Assembly (NCBI RefSeq): GCF_040564635.1
Contig: NZ_CP159837.1
Location: 6,373,001 to 6,437,000 of the forward strand
Reading direction: 5' to 3'
Length of the DNA stretch: 64,000 bases
Source of the DNA: Planktothricoides raciborskii GIHE-MW2
GTDB taxonomy: Bacteria; Cyanobacteriota; Cyanobacteriia; Cyanobacteriales; Laspinemataceae
Position numbers and translations under genes: made by a program. Shown here one piece after another: positions 56,169 to 64,000 of the stretch; position 1 is the first letter of the stretch; each line of letters opens with the position of its first letter. The notes under the pieces were generated by a model. The model worked only from the letters and a program-made list of their open reading frames with translations, ran no database searches and was not told where the DNA came from.

Positions 56169-57427
56169 TTTTACCTATTTTTACCTTATGATCCGATCGC
56201 GGTTTAAGTCATCCCCATCTTACTGAAAATACTTTCATTTTTGCATCGAGGGACTCTCAGGCGGAACTTGGCGGAAATTTGTCCCCCAATCGCATTGGGA
56301 AATTTTTTTACCCTTGTCTTTTACTCTCGTCAGGTAAAAATATGGATAAAACTCGGATAAAACCCTTGGGATACTTAAGTATATTCGCTAACAGCCAAAT
56401 CTTTATGGGGTAAAAGTGTTTACGCAATCCAACTGATGCCCATAAGTGTTGATGGAAATAACCAGGATCAATTCAACACTCATTACTGATTCAGCCTTTA
56501 AACGGCCATCTTCGTAAAAAGTCCCTACCTTGGCGATTCAGCCATTCACCTTGCCAATAAATCTTTTTAAGAAAAAATTAAAAAAAGCTAAAAAAACTGA
56601 GACAAGTTTTCGGGGCTTGTTAAGATTAAATCAAGATCGGCGATCGCGCTGTTGATGCTTAACGCTCCGCCAATGTTACTGAATGTAACCTAATGCCAAG
56701 GATTCTCAGCATTCTGCCGCCACTTGCTCTACTTGCGGAGACCCCAAGCCTGTCCCCGCGAGGGGAACCGCAGTGGCTCGCTGATGTTTGACATAGATTT
56801 TTCATCTAAATTTGGTTGAACCTTGTCAAATCTTTTATCAGTGAATCAGTCAAGGAATTATTAAGATAAAACCGAATCGTAGCTGTTGTTCAAGGGCTGG
56901 CACCCATGCTGATGAATCATCCCGTTTAATCACCATGAGAGTAAATAATCTAGGCAATTGACAATTTAGACAATTGACCCAGATTTCTACTCTCTAGAAA
57001 CCACTCAGGTTGTACTTCATCGGAGTCAGTAAAGCGGTTGAAAGTGCTGGCCTCAAATATGCTGGGTTGCGCCTAATTAAGCTACTCTCAACATTAAAGT
57101 TCAAAATTAAAGTTAAAACCTCAAGAATGTAAATGGGTAGTTTCAGGTGAATCACCCACCAAAAGCAACGTTTATTCTAGCAACGTTTATTCTAACAAAG
57201 TTTATTCTCAGCCAGAGCGAGCGCAAAATCGTAGACAAATCCTGGTAATTTCCACCTCTTAATCTGGCGTAAGGGTTGAGAGTTTGGCCGAGAATTACCG
57301 ACTATTACCGACTATTACCGACTATTAAGCTCAACCACTCCCAACTCAAAAAAACAGATCAAACAACTGATCTACGTCAGTAACCACTAAACTCTAGTTT
57401 ACTCATTTTGGAGGTGCTGAACCATTC
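56169..57427. other. long divergent intergenic region with repeats
   Basis: About 1.26 kb. Contains a GC-rich dispersed palindrome (gcggagaccccaagcctgtc..., 56735-56779), three 'caacgtttattcta' units (57171-57208), and three to four attaccgact units (57290-57326). Promoters for STM4015 (left) and the DUF928 array (right) must lie here. An (a)ggaggtg ribosome site precedes the DUF928 start. No gene seen. Confidence 0.55.
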
Positions 57428-58273
57428 ATGTTAAAACAGAAAGTCGCTCACAAAACAATCGCTCACAAAATTGTCACCCTATTAGGACTGATTACCTGGG
57501 GAATCATCATTGCTGACAGCCTATTCTTAGCAGGAAAAGCTCAATCAGAAAATCAACCGAATGCGATCGCCGAAGAAGCAAGCTATCAGTCCATTGAATC
57601 CGTCAATAATTTTGAACCCCCCGAACGAGGAGCACCCAGCAGAACTGCTGATGGTGGTTCTCGTGGCTGTGGGCAAATGACCTTACTAATTCCGGCGGAT
57701 CAGGGGGCAACCACAATTTCTGAAAATCCCACCTTATTTTGGTATCTCAACCCCACCCCAGACGCTCCCACAAAATACCGACCAATCAATAAATTAGCGG
57801 TAGTTTTGATTAACGATCAAGAGGAAGAAGTTTATACAGAAATGATCGATGCGCCAAGTCAAGCCAGTATTATCAGCTTCCAATTACCAAAAAGTCAATC
57901 ACCCGTGCTGGAAGCTGGCAAATGGTACAATATTTTCATCGGTGCTTACAACCAAGAAAATCCTAACATTTATGAACCTTGCAGCAGTTTATCCGCTTGG
58001 ATAAAACGCCAAGTTTTGACAAATGAACAACAACAACAACTGAATATTGTCAGCAGCGATGAGGAGCGGTTGCAGTTTTATATCCAACATGAAATTTGGT
58101 ATGATGCCTTGGCAACATTGGCAGAACTCATTGGTCAAAATCCTCATAATTCCACGCGAAATAATCAATGGATCCAAATGTTAGAATCTATAGAATTGGG
58201 TGGATTAGCGAATCAGCCCTTGCTGAAACCAACCCAAATCGTTAGTAATATAGATCAAACTTCTAATCCTTGA
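57428..58273 (+). CDS. DUF928 family secreted protein (copy 2)
   Basis: 281 residues. Signal peptide with GLITWGIIIADSLFLAGKAQ, cleavage near residue 38. DUF928 hallmarks: ERGAPSRTADGGSRGCGQMT, TISENPTLFWYLNPTPDAPT, WYNIFIGAYNQENPN and the C-terminal EIWYDALATLAELIGQNPHN. A good GGAGGTG ribosome site lies about 12 bases before ATG 57428. First of a four-member array (one decayed) leading to a two-partner-secretion exoprotein; likely part of an envelope/export function. Molecular role unknown. Confidence 0.88.
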   Translation: MLKQKVAHKTIAHKIVTLLGLITWGIIIADSLFLAGKAQSENQPNAIAEEASYQSIESVNNFEPPERGAPSRTADGGSRGCGQMTLLIPADQGATTISENPTLFWYLNPTPDAPTKYRPINKLAVVLINDQEEEVYTEMIDAPSQASIISFQLPKSQSPVLEAGKWYNIFIGAYNQENPNIYEPCSSLSAWIKRQVLTNEQQQQLNIVSSDEERLQFYIQHEIWYDALATLAELIGQNPHNSTRNNQWIQMLESIELGGLANQPLLKPTQIVSNIDQTSNP

Positions 58274-58423
58274 TTTAACTTTTATCTTAAAACTTAGATA
58301 TCTACCGTTCCAATCAGGGTGCATTCTAAACTAAATGTAATTGGGAATGCAATTGGGGCGGTTTTCTCTATGTGACATCACTGATTACGAAAGAAAGAAT
58401 ACCCGATCGCTCATCGCTAATTT

Positions 58424-59325
58424 ATGTTAAAAATAATTCTCAAAGTTCCAATAAAATGGAGATTTTATATCCGTATATGTTTAATTATATTACTGCTTAA
58501 ACCCCTGTTCAATATCTCCTTAACCCTAGGACAGGTAACGCCTAATACCCCCCAGGAAACCTCAGAAAATTTCCTGACCTAATCATTTAATTGGTATCAA
58601 AATGATACAAAAAATAGTGGCACAAACCAGAGAAAAGTTGATCTAAACAAATCTTTATCTTTTAATCCTCCAACTCTCGGCGATCTTCGCAGAACCGCTG
58701 ATGCATGCCCTAGAGGTGAATGTCCGATACCTAAGAACAGAGCGTTTAACCCTGTTAATTACTAATACTAAAATGGTCAGCATTTCGGCATAAAAAATTA
58801 ATGAATACCCGACTTTATTATGGTATTTACCTGAATATTCATTGCCAACAAAGTCGGCCCAATTTAAGGGATTAGTATTACGCTTGGAAAATCCATAAAG
58901 TAAAGAAATTTTTACAACAATACTAGATTCTGGTTCTAGTCAACTATCGGGATATTTCAATTATCAGAAAGCCAATTCAAGGAATTAAAACCTGGTGAAT
59001 GGTACAAATTGACTTATTTATGTTTAGGGCTGATAGTTTTCAGGATGAAAACGATATTAAGAGGAATAATAAAAATTGTGATTTTGTAGAGGTTTATATT
59101 GGTCGTCGGCTTCTAAGTCCCCAGGAGCAAGAAGAACTATCTGCTGCCACAAATCTTGAATAACTGTGGAATTTTTATACCAAAGAAATTATTTGGTATG
59201 ATGCTTTAGCGACTTTAGACCAAATGCGTCGGCAACATCCAGAGGATGAAAGGGTTGAGCGAAGATGGCAATCCTTCTTAGGCTTAATTGGACTGGGGAA
59301 GCTATCGGCATACCCGCCGATATAA
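58424..59325 (+). pseudogene. decayed DUF928 gene (copy 3)
   Basis: Reads MLKIILKVPIKWRFYIRICL with a membrane/signal segment, stops after about 50 codons, continues as FNPPTLGDLRRTADACPRGE (the DUF928 box), then several stops and shifts, and closes with an intact C-terminal block FYTKEIIWYDALATLDQMRR and LGLIGLGKLSAYPPI-stop. That tail is nearly the same as in the next gene (EVIWYDALATLDQMRRQN...AYPP), so it is a duplicate of copy 4 undergoing decay. Confidence 0.85.
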
Positions 59326-59833
59326 ATTAGAAAAATTGTTCTAGAGTTTTTCATTGCTTTAGTCTATTGAACGTTCTTCTAGGTTAATATTAGGTTGATA
59401 AATTGTTTTCAATCCGAGTAAAATTTTGCCGATACTCCAAGATGAATATATATATAGAGAAGATGGATAAATATGCTATAATTAGTGTGATAATCAGTCA
59501 TAAACTATAAATTAGTCATACCGGATACAGAAAAAGCTACATATTTAGATTTAGCTTGAGATTTAGCTTGAGATTCAGCTTGCCATAATGTTTTATCGAG
59601 AGAAAATACATAGCATAAATCCACAGATGCTTTCAGGGTGTAGGCGATCGCCTGTTCAAGCCGATTCAAGGAGATTCAAGCCTATTCAAGGGGATTCAAG
59701 CCGATTCAAGCCGGTTCAAGGAAGTGCTAAGGCGATCGCCATTTTTTCCAGATGTCTAATCTTTAATAATGCTCGACCCAATAATGCTCGATTCAGCCAT
59801 GAAGTATTTCTTAGAAATGAGTAAATTAAATCT
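59326..59833. other. intergenic region with CCGATTCAAG tandem
   Basis: Five to six units of (a/g)gattcaagccgattcaag between about 59655 and 59722, and 'gcttgagattta' repeats at 59560-59580. A HIP1 site is embedded. The open frame across it is repeat-derived. Confidence 0.6.
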
Positions 59834-60736
59834 ATGCTAACCTTAAATTTTGGCAAAAAAAAATGTCTCACCCTTTCAATGATAATCTCTCTGCCTCTGT
59901 TGTTGCAGCCATTGTTTAATCTACCTGGCTCGTCAGCCCAGTCAAGCCCAGAGATAGCTGTAGAGTCTGAAAATAATTCATCAGCAAATCATGGATCGGA
60001 TAAATCACGGTCAAATCGATTAAATTCACCGCCGAGTGTTCCTGAGAGTCCTAATCCAAGTAACGATACATTCTTTAATCCCCCGAACAAAGGTGCCCCC
60101 AAAAGAACGGCGGATGCGGGCGCCCGTGGGCCTTGCCTGGTTTATGGTCAAGCACAACCCGTCACGCTTTTAATTCCCAATTATCAGAGCAACGATCCGA
60201 CTGTAACGATCGCCGCATCGACGGTTTCTGACTATCCGACTTTATTATGGTACGTTCCTCAAGTTCCAGGGCTAAAATACGTTGGATTAACTTTAATCGA
60301 AGAACAAACAGAAGAGATCATCTACCAAACAACCGTACCCGTTCCTCCAGAATCCGGGATTATGCGCTTCAAATTACCCAGCAGTGAACCGCCTTTAAAA
60401 GTAGGCCACTGGTACGAGTGGTTTTTATCCGTTTCTAGTTCTGAGAATTCCGAAGCAATCTTCAATTCAGCCTGTTATGCTAATGCTTATATTGGCCGCC
60501 TGCCTCTGAATAGTCGTCAGCAAGAAGAGTTGAGCAACGCGGCGAATAATCCGCAAGCCCTGTGGAACTTTTATACCAAAGAAGTCATTTGGTATGATGC
60601 CTTAGCCACTTTAGATCAAATGCGCCGTCAAAATCTGGAAAATGAGAAAATTAATCAAACATGGCAAGCGTTGTTAGCATTCAGTGGATTGGCTGATTTA
60701 TCCGCCTATCCTCCAGTAGATATGACTCACCCATAA
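59834..60736 (+). CDS. DUF928 family secreted protein (copy 4)
   Basis: 300 residues. Signal peptide MIISLPLLLQPLFNLPGSSA, cleavage about residue 35, then a Ser/Asn/Pro-rich linker (to about 78). DUF928 domain: NKGAPKRTADAGARGPCLVY, VSDYPTLLWYVPQVPGLKYV, WYEWFLSVSS and FYTKEVIWYDALATLDQMRR. The start ATG 59834 has a weak ribosome site. Closest paralogue is the decayed copy just upstream. Same strand and theme as copies 2 and 5. Confidence 0.88.
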   Translation: MLTLNFGKKKCLTLSMIISLPLLLQPLFNLPGSSAQSSPEIAVESENNSSANHGSDKSRSNRLNSPPSVPESPNPSNDTFFNPPNKGAPKRTADAGARGPCLVYGQAQPVTLLIPNYQSNDPTVTIAASTVSDYPTLLWYVPQVPGLKYVGLTLIEEQTEEIIYQTTVPVPPESGIMRFKLPSSEPPLKVGHWYEWFLSVSSSENSEAIFNSACYANAYIGRLPLNSRQQEELSNAANNPQALWNFYTKEVIWYDALATLDQMRRQNLENEKINQTWQALLAFSGLADLSAYPPVDMTHP

Positions 60737-61491
60737 TTGAGCCTTGATTTTGAGCTTAATTAGCGGATTAGCCAAGAAAAAAACTTTTCCTTAACTAAAT
60801 GCTGATTTTTGCTGATTTTTGCTGATTTTTGCTGATTTTTGCTGATTTTTTGCTGATTTTTGGGGCGGCGGTAGATTGCTTATCTTTTTATGGTTTTAAC
60901 CGGGGAAGCTAGACGGGAGGGCTTCTGGTGGGAGATGCCGTTGGGGATTCCTCCCCGCCTCACCATTGAAAATGCCTTAATTATAAATTCCTCAATTCTT
61001 TTAGTATCTTTCTTTAAAAAAATTTTTTTCGGTTCCGGTGGTCTTTAAACTTGGAGTTATTGCAGGCTATTTAAAAAAGTGATATAATAAATATTTAGAA
61101 ATCAAACATGATTGGGGCTAGTTAATCTCAGTGAATTCTCAGAAATCCTGAAGATTAAAGTAAAAAACATTCCGTATTAATACGGAGTTTATAATTTTTT
61201 TGACCTCGATCGCTGCTAAACGGCTTCAAATCAGTTAAATCTTAACTCAGTGTTTATGTTGCCAGTTAACAAGATTGCCGAAAAAGCAATTTTTGAAGCG
61301 ATTGAAATTTAATGCCTCTCAAGTCAGGGTGAATATCAGATTCACAGGGAGAAGTACTCACTTTTGTTGATTTCTAGCCTTTATATCTCTGTTTATCTTT
61401 CTGTTTATATGTTTGAACTTATTTGACAAGGGTGCTTGAGGACGTATTTTCAAGTTGAGATGGATTAATAGAATCAAGGAGTGATCCCACG
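60737..61491. other. intergenic region with GCTGATTTTT tandem
   Basis: Six copies of gctgattttt (60801-60862) start 65 bp after the copy 4 stop; further on, an AT-rich leader precedes the next gene. About 60898-60960 is GC-rich (a 'ggaagctagacgggagggcttc' segment). No gene seen. Confidence 0.6.
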
Positions 61492-62322
61492 ATGTTACAC
61501 AAAAAATCACTGCAAAAAGTTGCCAATATTTCTGCCGGTGTCTTGCTGGGTGTTTTAATGAGTCCGCGCTTCTTCTCCCCCACGCCAGTTTTGGCCCAAT
61601 CCGCTTCTAGCTATCAAGATCCTGATGGATCCTGGCTGGTGAGTGAAAGCTTTAGTCCGCCGAGTCGAGGCGCCCCCGCAAGAGCGGCTGATGGCGGTTC
61701 CCGGGGCTGTGGTTGGGAACCTGGGCAAAAGTTACTGACGCCGATGATTCCCGGTGATTCTATGGCTTTCACGGTGTCTGAGTATCCCAGTTTCTTTTGG
61801 TATGTACCCACACCCAGCGCATTAGATCAGGGTTCGGCGCAAAAAGCCGCCTCGGTTAGATTTGTGCTGATTGATGATAACCAAAATATTGTGTATCAAA
61901 AAAAATTATCGGCTCCTTCATCAGGGATTATGAGTCATAAATTGTCCCCTGACGATGCGCCAGCTTTGGCCGAAAATAAACAGTATCGTTGGTTGGTGTC
62001 GATGGTTTGCGATAGCGAGGATCCGAGTGCAAATCCCTTAGTTGATGGGTGGGTGGAACGGATTCCCTTGAGTAAGGAACTGCAAGCCGAGTTAGATCGG
62101 GCAACGGAGAGCGATCGCCCCTCGATTTATGCCCGCGCCGGCATTTGGCATGAAGCTTTAACCAGTCTGGCTTACCTGCTTTACCAGCATCCTGATGATC
62201 CGGTGATTCTCTCACGGTGGAATGAATTTTTACGCTCAGTGAACTTGGGCGAATTCACTCAAGAACCCCTGATCTGGCCTGAAGTGATTGTTAAGCCACA
62301 GCCTGCCACGGAGATGAGTTAA
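61492..62322 (+). CDS. DUF928 family secreted protein (copy 5)
   Basis: 276 residues. Signal peptide ISAGVLLGVLMSPRFFSPTP, cleavage after VLAQ near residue 36. Hallmarks: SRGAPARAADGGSRGCGWEP, VSEYPSFFWYVPTPSALD, YRWLVSMVCDSEDPSAN and AGIWHEALTSLAYLLYQHPD. Aaggag-type ribosome site (AAGGAG, about 61477). The FHA-type exoprotein gene begins 66 bp after its stop, so the two are probably cotranscribed; this is the clearest link of DUF928 to two-partner secretion in the window. Confidence 0.9.
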   Translation: MLHKKSLQKVANISAGVLLGVLMSPRFFSPTPVLAQSASSYQDPDGSWLVSESFSPPSRGAPARAADGGSRGCGWEPGQKLLTPMIPGDSMAFTVSEYPSFFWYVPTPSALDQGSAQKAASVRFVLIDDNQNIVYQKKLSAPSSGIMSHKLSPDDAPALAENKQYRWLVSMVCDSEDPSANPLVDGWVERIPLSKELQAELDRATESDRPSIYARAGIWHEALTSLAYLLYQHPDDPVILSRWNEFLRSVNLGEFTQEPLIWPEVIVKPQPATEMS

Positions 62323-62387
62323 TCAAGTGAGTTAAACCGATGAGTTTAATATATATATATTGAATAGATTTCGAGGATAAACCATAT

Positions 62388-64000
62388 ATGTCGTTACGGG
62401 TAGTCAGAAATCACGGTCTTCTCGTTGCCGCTATGGGCTTGCTTCCGGGGATGATTTGGCAGCCAGTGGTGGCTCAAACCATTGTTCCCGGTGGAGATAC
62501 CGGCACTCAGGTTATCCGTAACGGCGATCGCCTCGACATCCAGGGCGGCGCCCTCTCAGGGGATGGCAGCAACTTATTTCATACCTTTGAGCAATTTAAT
62601 GTCCCCACAGGAGAAACCGCTAACTTTCTCTCTGCCCCCCAAATTCAAAATATCTTAGGTCAAGTGGTCGGGGGCAATGCCTCGATCATTAACGGCATTC
62701 TCCAGGTGACAGGCAGCAATGCCAATTTATTTTTACTCAACCCAGCGGGAATTGTCTTTGGCCCGAACGCTACACTCAATGTCCCAGGGGCTTTTACCGC
62801 TACCACCGCCAACGGGGTGGGTTTTAATGGGGGCTGGTTTGGTGGCACCACTAATGATTATCAAGCCCTAGTAGGCAGTCCCAACAGCTTTATTTTTGCT
62901 ACATCTGCTACATCACAGCCTGGGGTTGTGTTTAATGCCGGAAATCTGGCGGTGGGCGATCGCCAATCTCTGAATTTAATTGGTGGGATGACCGTCAATA
63001 CGGGGTCACTTTCTGCCCCAGGGGGACAAATTACCATTGCCGCAGTTCCCGGAGAAACAGAAAATTTAGTCTTAGTCCGCATCAATCAATCCGGGATGCT
63101 GCTGAGTTTGGATATCTTACCGTCGGAATGGACTGAAGCGAACCAGAATCCATTCTTAAATTCATCTTTAAATCTGATTAATCCCCTGACATTACCGGAA
63201 TTACTGACCGGCGGTAATGTCAGTGATGCCACTAATGTCACCATAAACCCTGATGGCACCGTTTCTCTGACGGGTTCCACAGTCCGTATTCCTACGGAAA
63301 CCGGCACAACCATTGTCTCAGGTCAGGTATCCGTATCTACGGAGCAGGGTGCTGGGGGCAGTGTGACGGCGATCGGGGACAAAGTAGGGGCGATCGGCGC
63401 CCAAATTGATGCATCGGGTAGTCTGGGGGGCGGTGATGTCAGAATTGGCGGAGATTATCAGGGTAATGGGCTTTTACCCACGGCTGCCAGAACTTTTGTG
63501 AGTAATGATGCGATGATTCGGGCGGATGCGAGTTCGGGCAATGGCGGTCGGGTAATTGTTTGGGCTGATGAATTAACGGGATTTTATGGCCAAATTTCTG
63601 CCCGGGGCGGGGAGAATTTCGGCAATGGTGGCTTTGCGGAAGTTTCCGGCAAAGAAAACCTGATTTTTAATGGCTTGGTTGATTTAACTGCCCCCAATGG
63701 TATTTGGGGCACTTTGCTACTTGATCCAAAAAATATTACGATTTCCAATGCGGCAGATAGTGACCCAGAGTTGGCGAGTGATTTCGTGAATACTTTAAAG
63801 AACACTCCTGGGAGTGAAGATATTACAATTAGTGTTGCCACCCTGGAAAAACAATCAGGGGATATTGTCCTGGAAGCTACAGATAATATCACCATAGCCC
63901 CTGGAGTTTCTTTAACCTTTAACTCCGCTAGTTCGGTGACATTTACTGCCGATTCAGATAACAAAAGTGGCGGTGCTTTTTCAATGGATCCGACGCAATC
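62388..64000 (+). CDS. filamentous-haemagglutinin-like TPS exoprotein (3' end outside window)
   Basis: At least 537 residues, open to the window edge. Signal peptide GLLVAAMGLLPGMIWQPVVA, then the TPS secretion domain: IVPGGDTGTQVIRNGDRLDI, GSNLFHTFEQFNVPTGETAN, and the marker NANLFLLNPAGIVFGPNATL (about 112-131; NPNG/L-type motif). A long right-handed beta-helix region follows (repeated GG/NG turns such as GNGGRVIVWADEL and GNGGFAEVSG). Such exoproteins pass the outer membrane through a partner TpsB/FhaC pore, expected downstream. Typical cyanobacterial members are 800-1500 residues with CHAT or other C-terminal parts that cannot be seen here. Confidence 0.92.
   Translation, partial: MSLRVVRNHGLLVAAMGLLPGMIWQPVVAQTIVPGGDTGTQVIRNGDRLDIQGGALSGDGSNLFHTFEQFNVPTGETANFLSAPQIQNILGQVVGGNASIINGILQVTGSNANLFLLNPAGIVFGPNATLNVPGAFTATTANGVGFNGGWFGGTTNDYQALVGSPNSFIFATSATSQPGVVFNAGNLAVGDRQSLNLIGGMTVNTGSLSAPGGQITIAAVPGETENLVLVRINQSGMLLSLDILPSEWTEANQNPFLNSSLNLINPLTLPELLTGGNVSDATNVTINPDGTVSLTGSTVRIPTETGTTIVSGQVSVSTEQGAGGSVTAIGDKVGAIGAQIDASGSLGGGDVRIGGDYQGNGLLPTAARTFVSNDAMIRADASSGNGGRVIVWADELTGFYGQISARGGENFGNGGFAEVSGKENLIFNGLVDLTAPNGIWGTLLLDPKNITISNAADSDPELASDFVNTLKNTPGSEDITISVATLEKQSGDIVLEATDNITIAPGVSLTFNSASSVTFTADSDNKSGGAFSMDPTQ

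Noticed and set aside
59588-59824. 78-residue frame before DUF928 copy 4
   Set aside because: Runs through the CCGATTCAAG tandem and shows repeat-like RFKP units.

Overview
The window looks like chromosomal DNA of a filamentous, non-heterocystous (Oscillatoriales-type) cyanobacterium. The octamer GCGATCGC (HIP1) occurs throughout. The gene families are cyanobacterial: DUF928, CHAT/TPR, CHASE2-cyclase, cyanoexosortase A, HpsJ-like, and a probable NDH-1 small subunit. Intergenic DNA is full of short tandem repeats, purine-rich tracts and dispersed palindromes. The genus cannot be fixed from sequence alone. No tRNA, rRNA, CRISPR array or complete insertion sequence was recognised by eye.

Layout. 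0-9 kb: 3' part of sbcC, then two decayed, tandem remnants of a PknB-AAA-GAF-histidine kinase 'multikinase', a 45-aa membrane protein (probable NdhP), and a transglutaminase-like protein. 9-17 kb: a first DUF928 gene, a membrane-anchored EEP phosphatase/nuclease, a secreted small protein, a true CrtI-type phytoene desaturase, and a tight minus-strand group of AAA ATPase, kptA (RNA 2'-phosphotransferase) and an unknown gene. 17-21 kb: a complete cyanoexosortase A sorting locus (PEP-CTERM substrate, exosortase, accessory protein, HpsJ-like). 21-31 kb: aspC-type aminotransferase, TPR-methyltransferase, ubiD, and the fermentative pair pflB-pflA. 31-40 kb: HTH-NACHT STAND protein, dusB, secreted TPR-CHAT protein, CHASE2-adenylate cyclase. 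40-42 kb: a gene graveyard (frameshifted tail-fibre-like gene facing a broken DUF3616 gene). 42-48 kb: GDP-fucose synthesis (gmd, fcl), a priming sugar transferase, a GT4 glycosyltransferase and a TIGR01777 epimerase. 49-56 kb: a minus-strand cluster of the uncharacterised STM4012, STM4013, STM4014 and STM4015 families with a tandem-BMC protein inside it and an HD hydrolase at its end. 57-64 kb: three intact DUF928 genes plus one decayed copy, leading into a two-partner-secretion haemagglutinin-like exoprotein that runs off the window.

How genes work together. Several envelope/export themes recur: PEP-CTERM sorting, fucose-containing glycan synthesis, and the DUF928 array beside an FHA-type exoprotein. 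The most promising undescribed systems are (1) the STM4012-4015 cluster (radical SAM + alkaline-phosphatase-fold hydrolase + ATP-grasp-like + leucine-rich-repeat protein), (2) the DUF928/TPS array, possibly linked to CHAT and CHASE2 proteins, and (3) the AAA-KptA RNA-repair-like module. All functions are inferred from recognised motifs and remembered family signatures; no database search was run.
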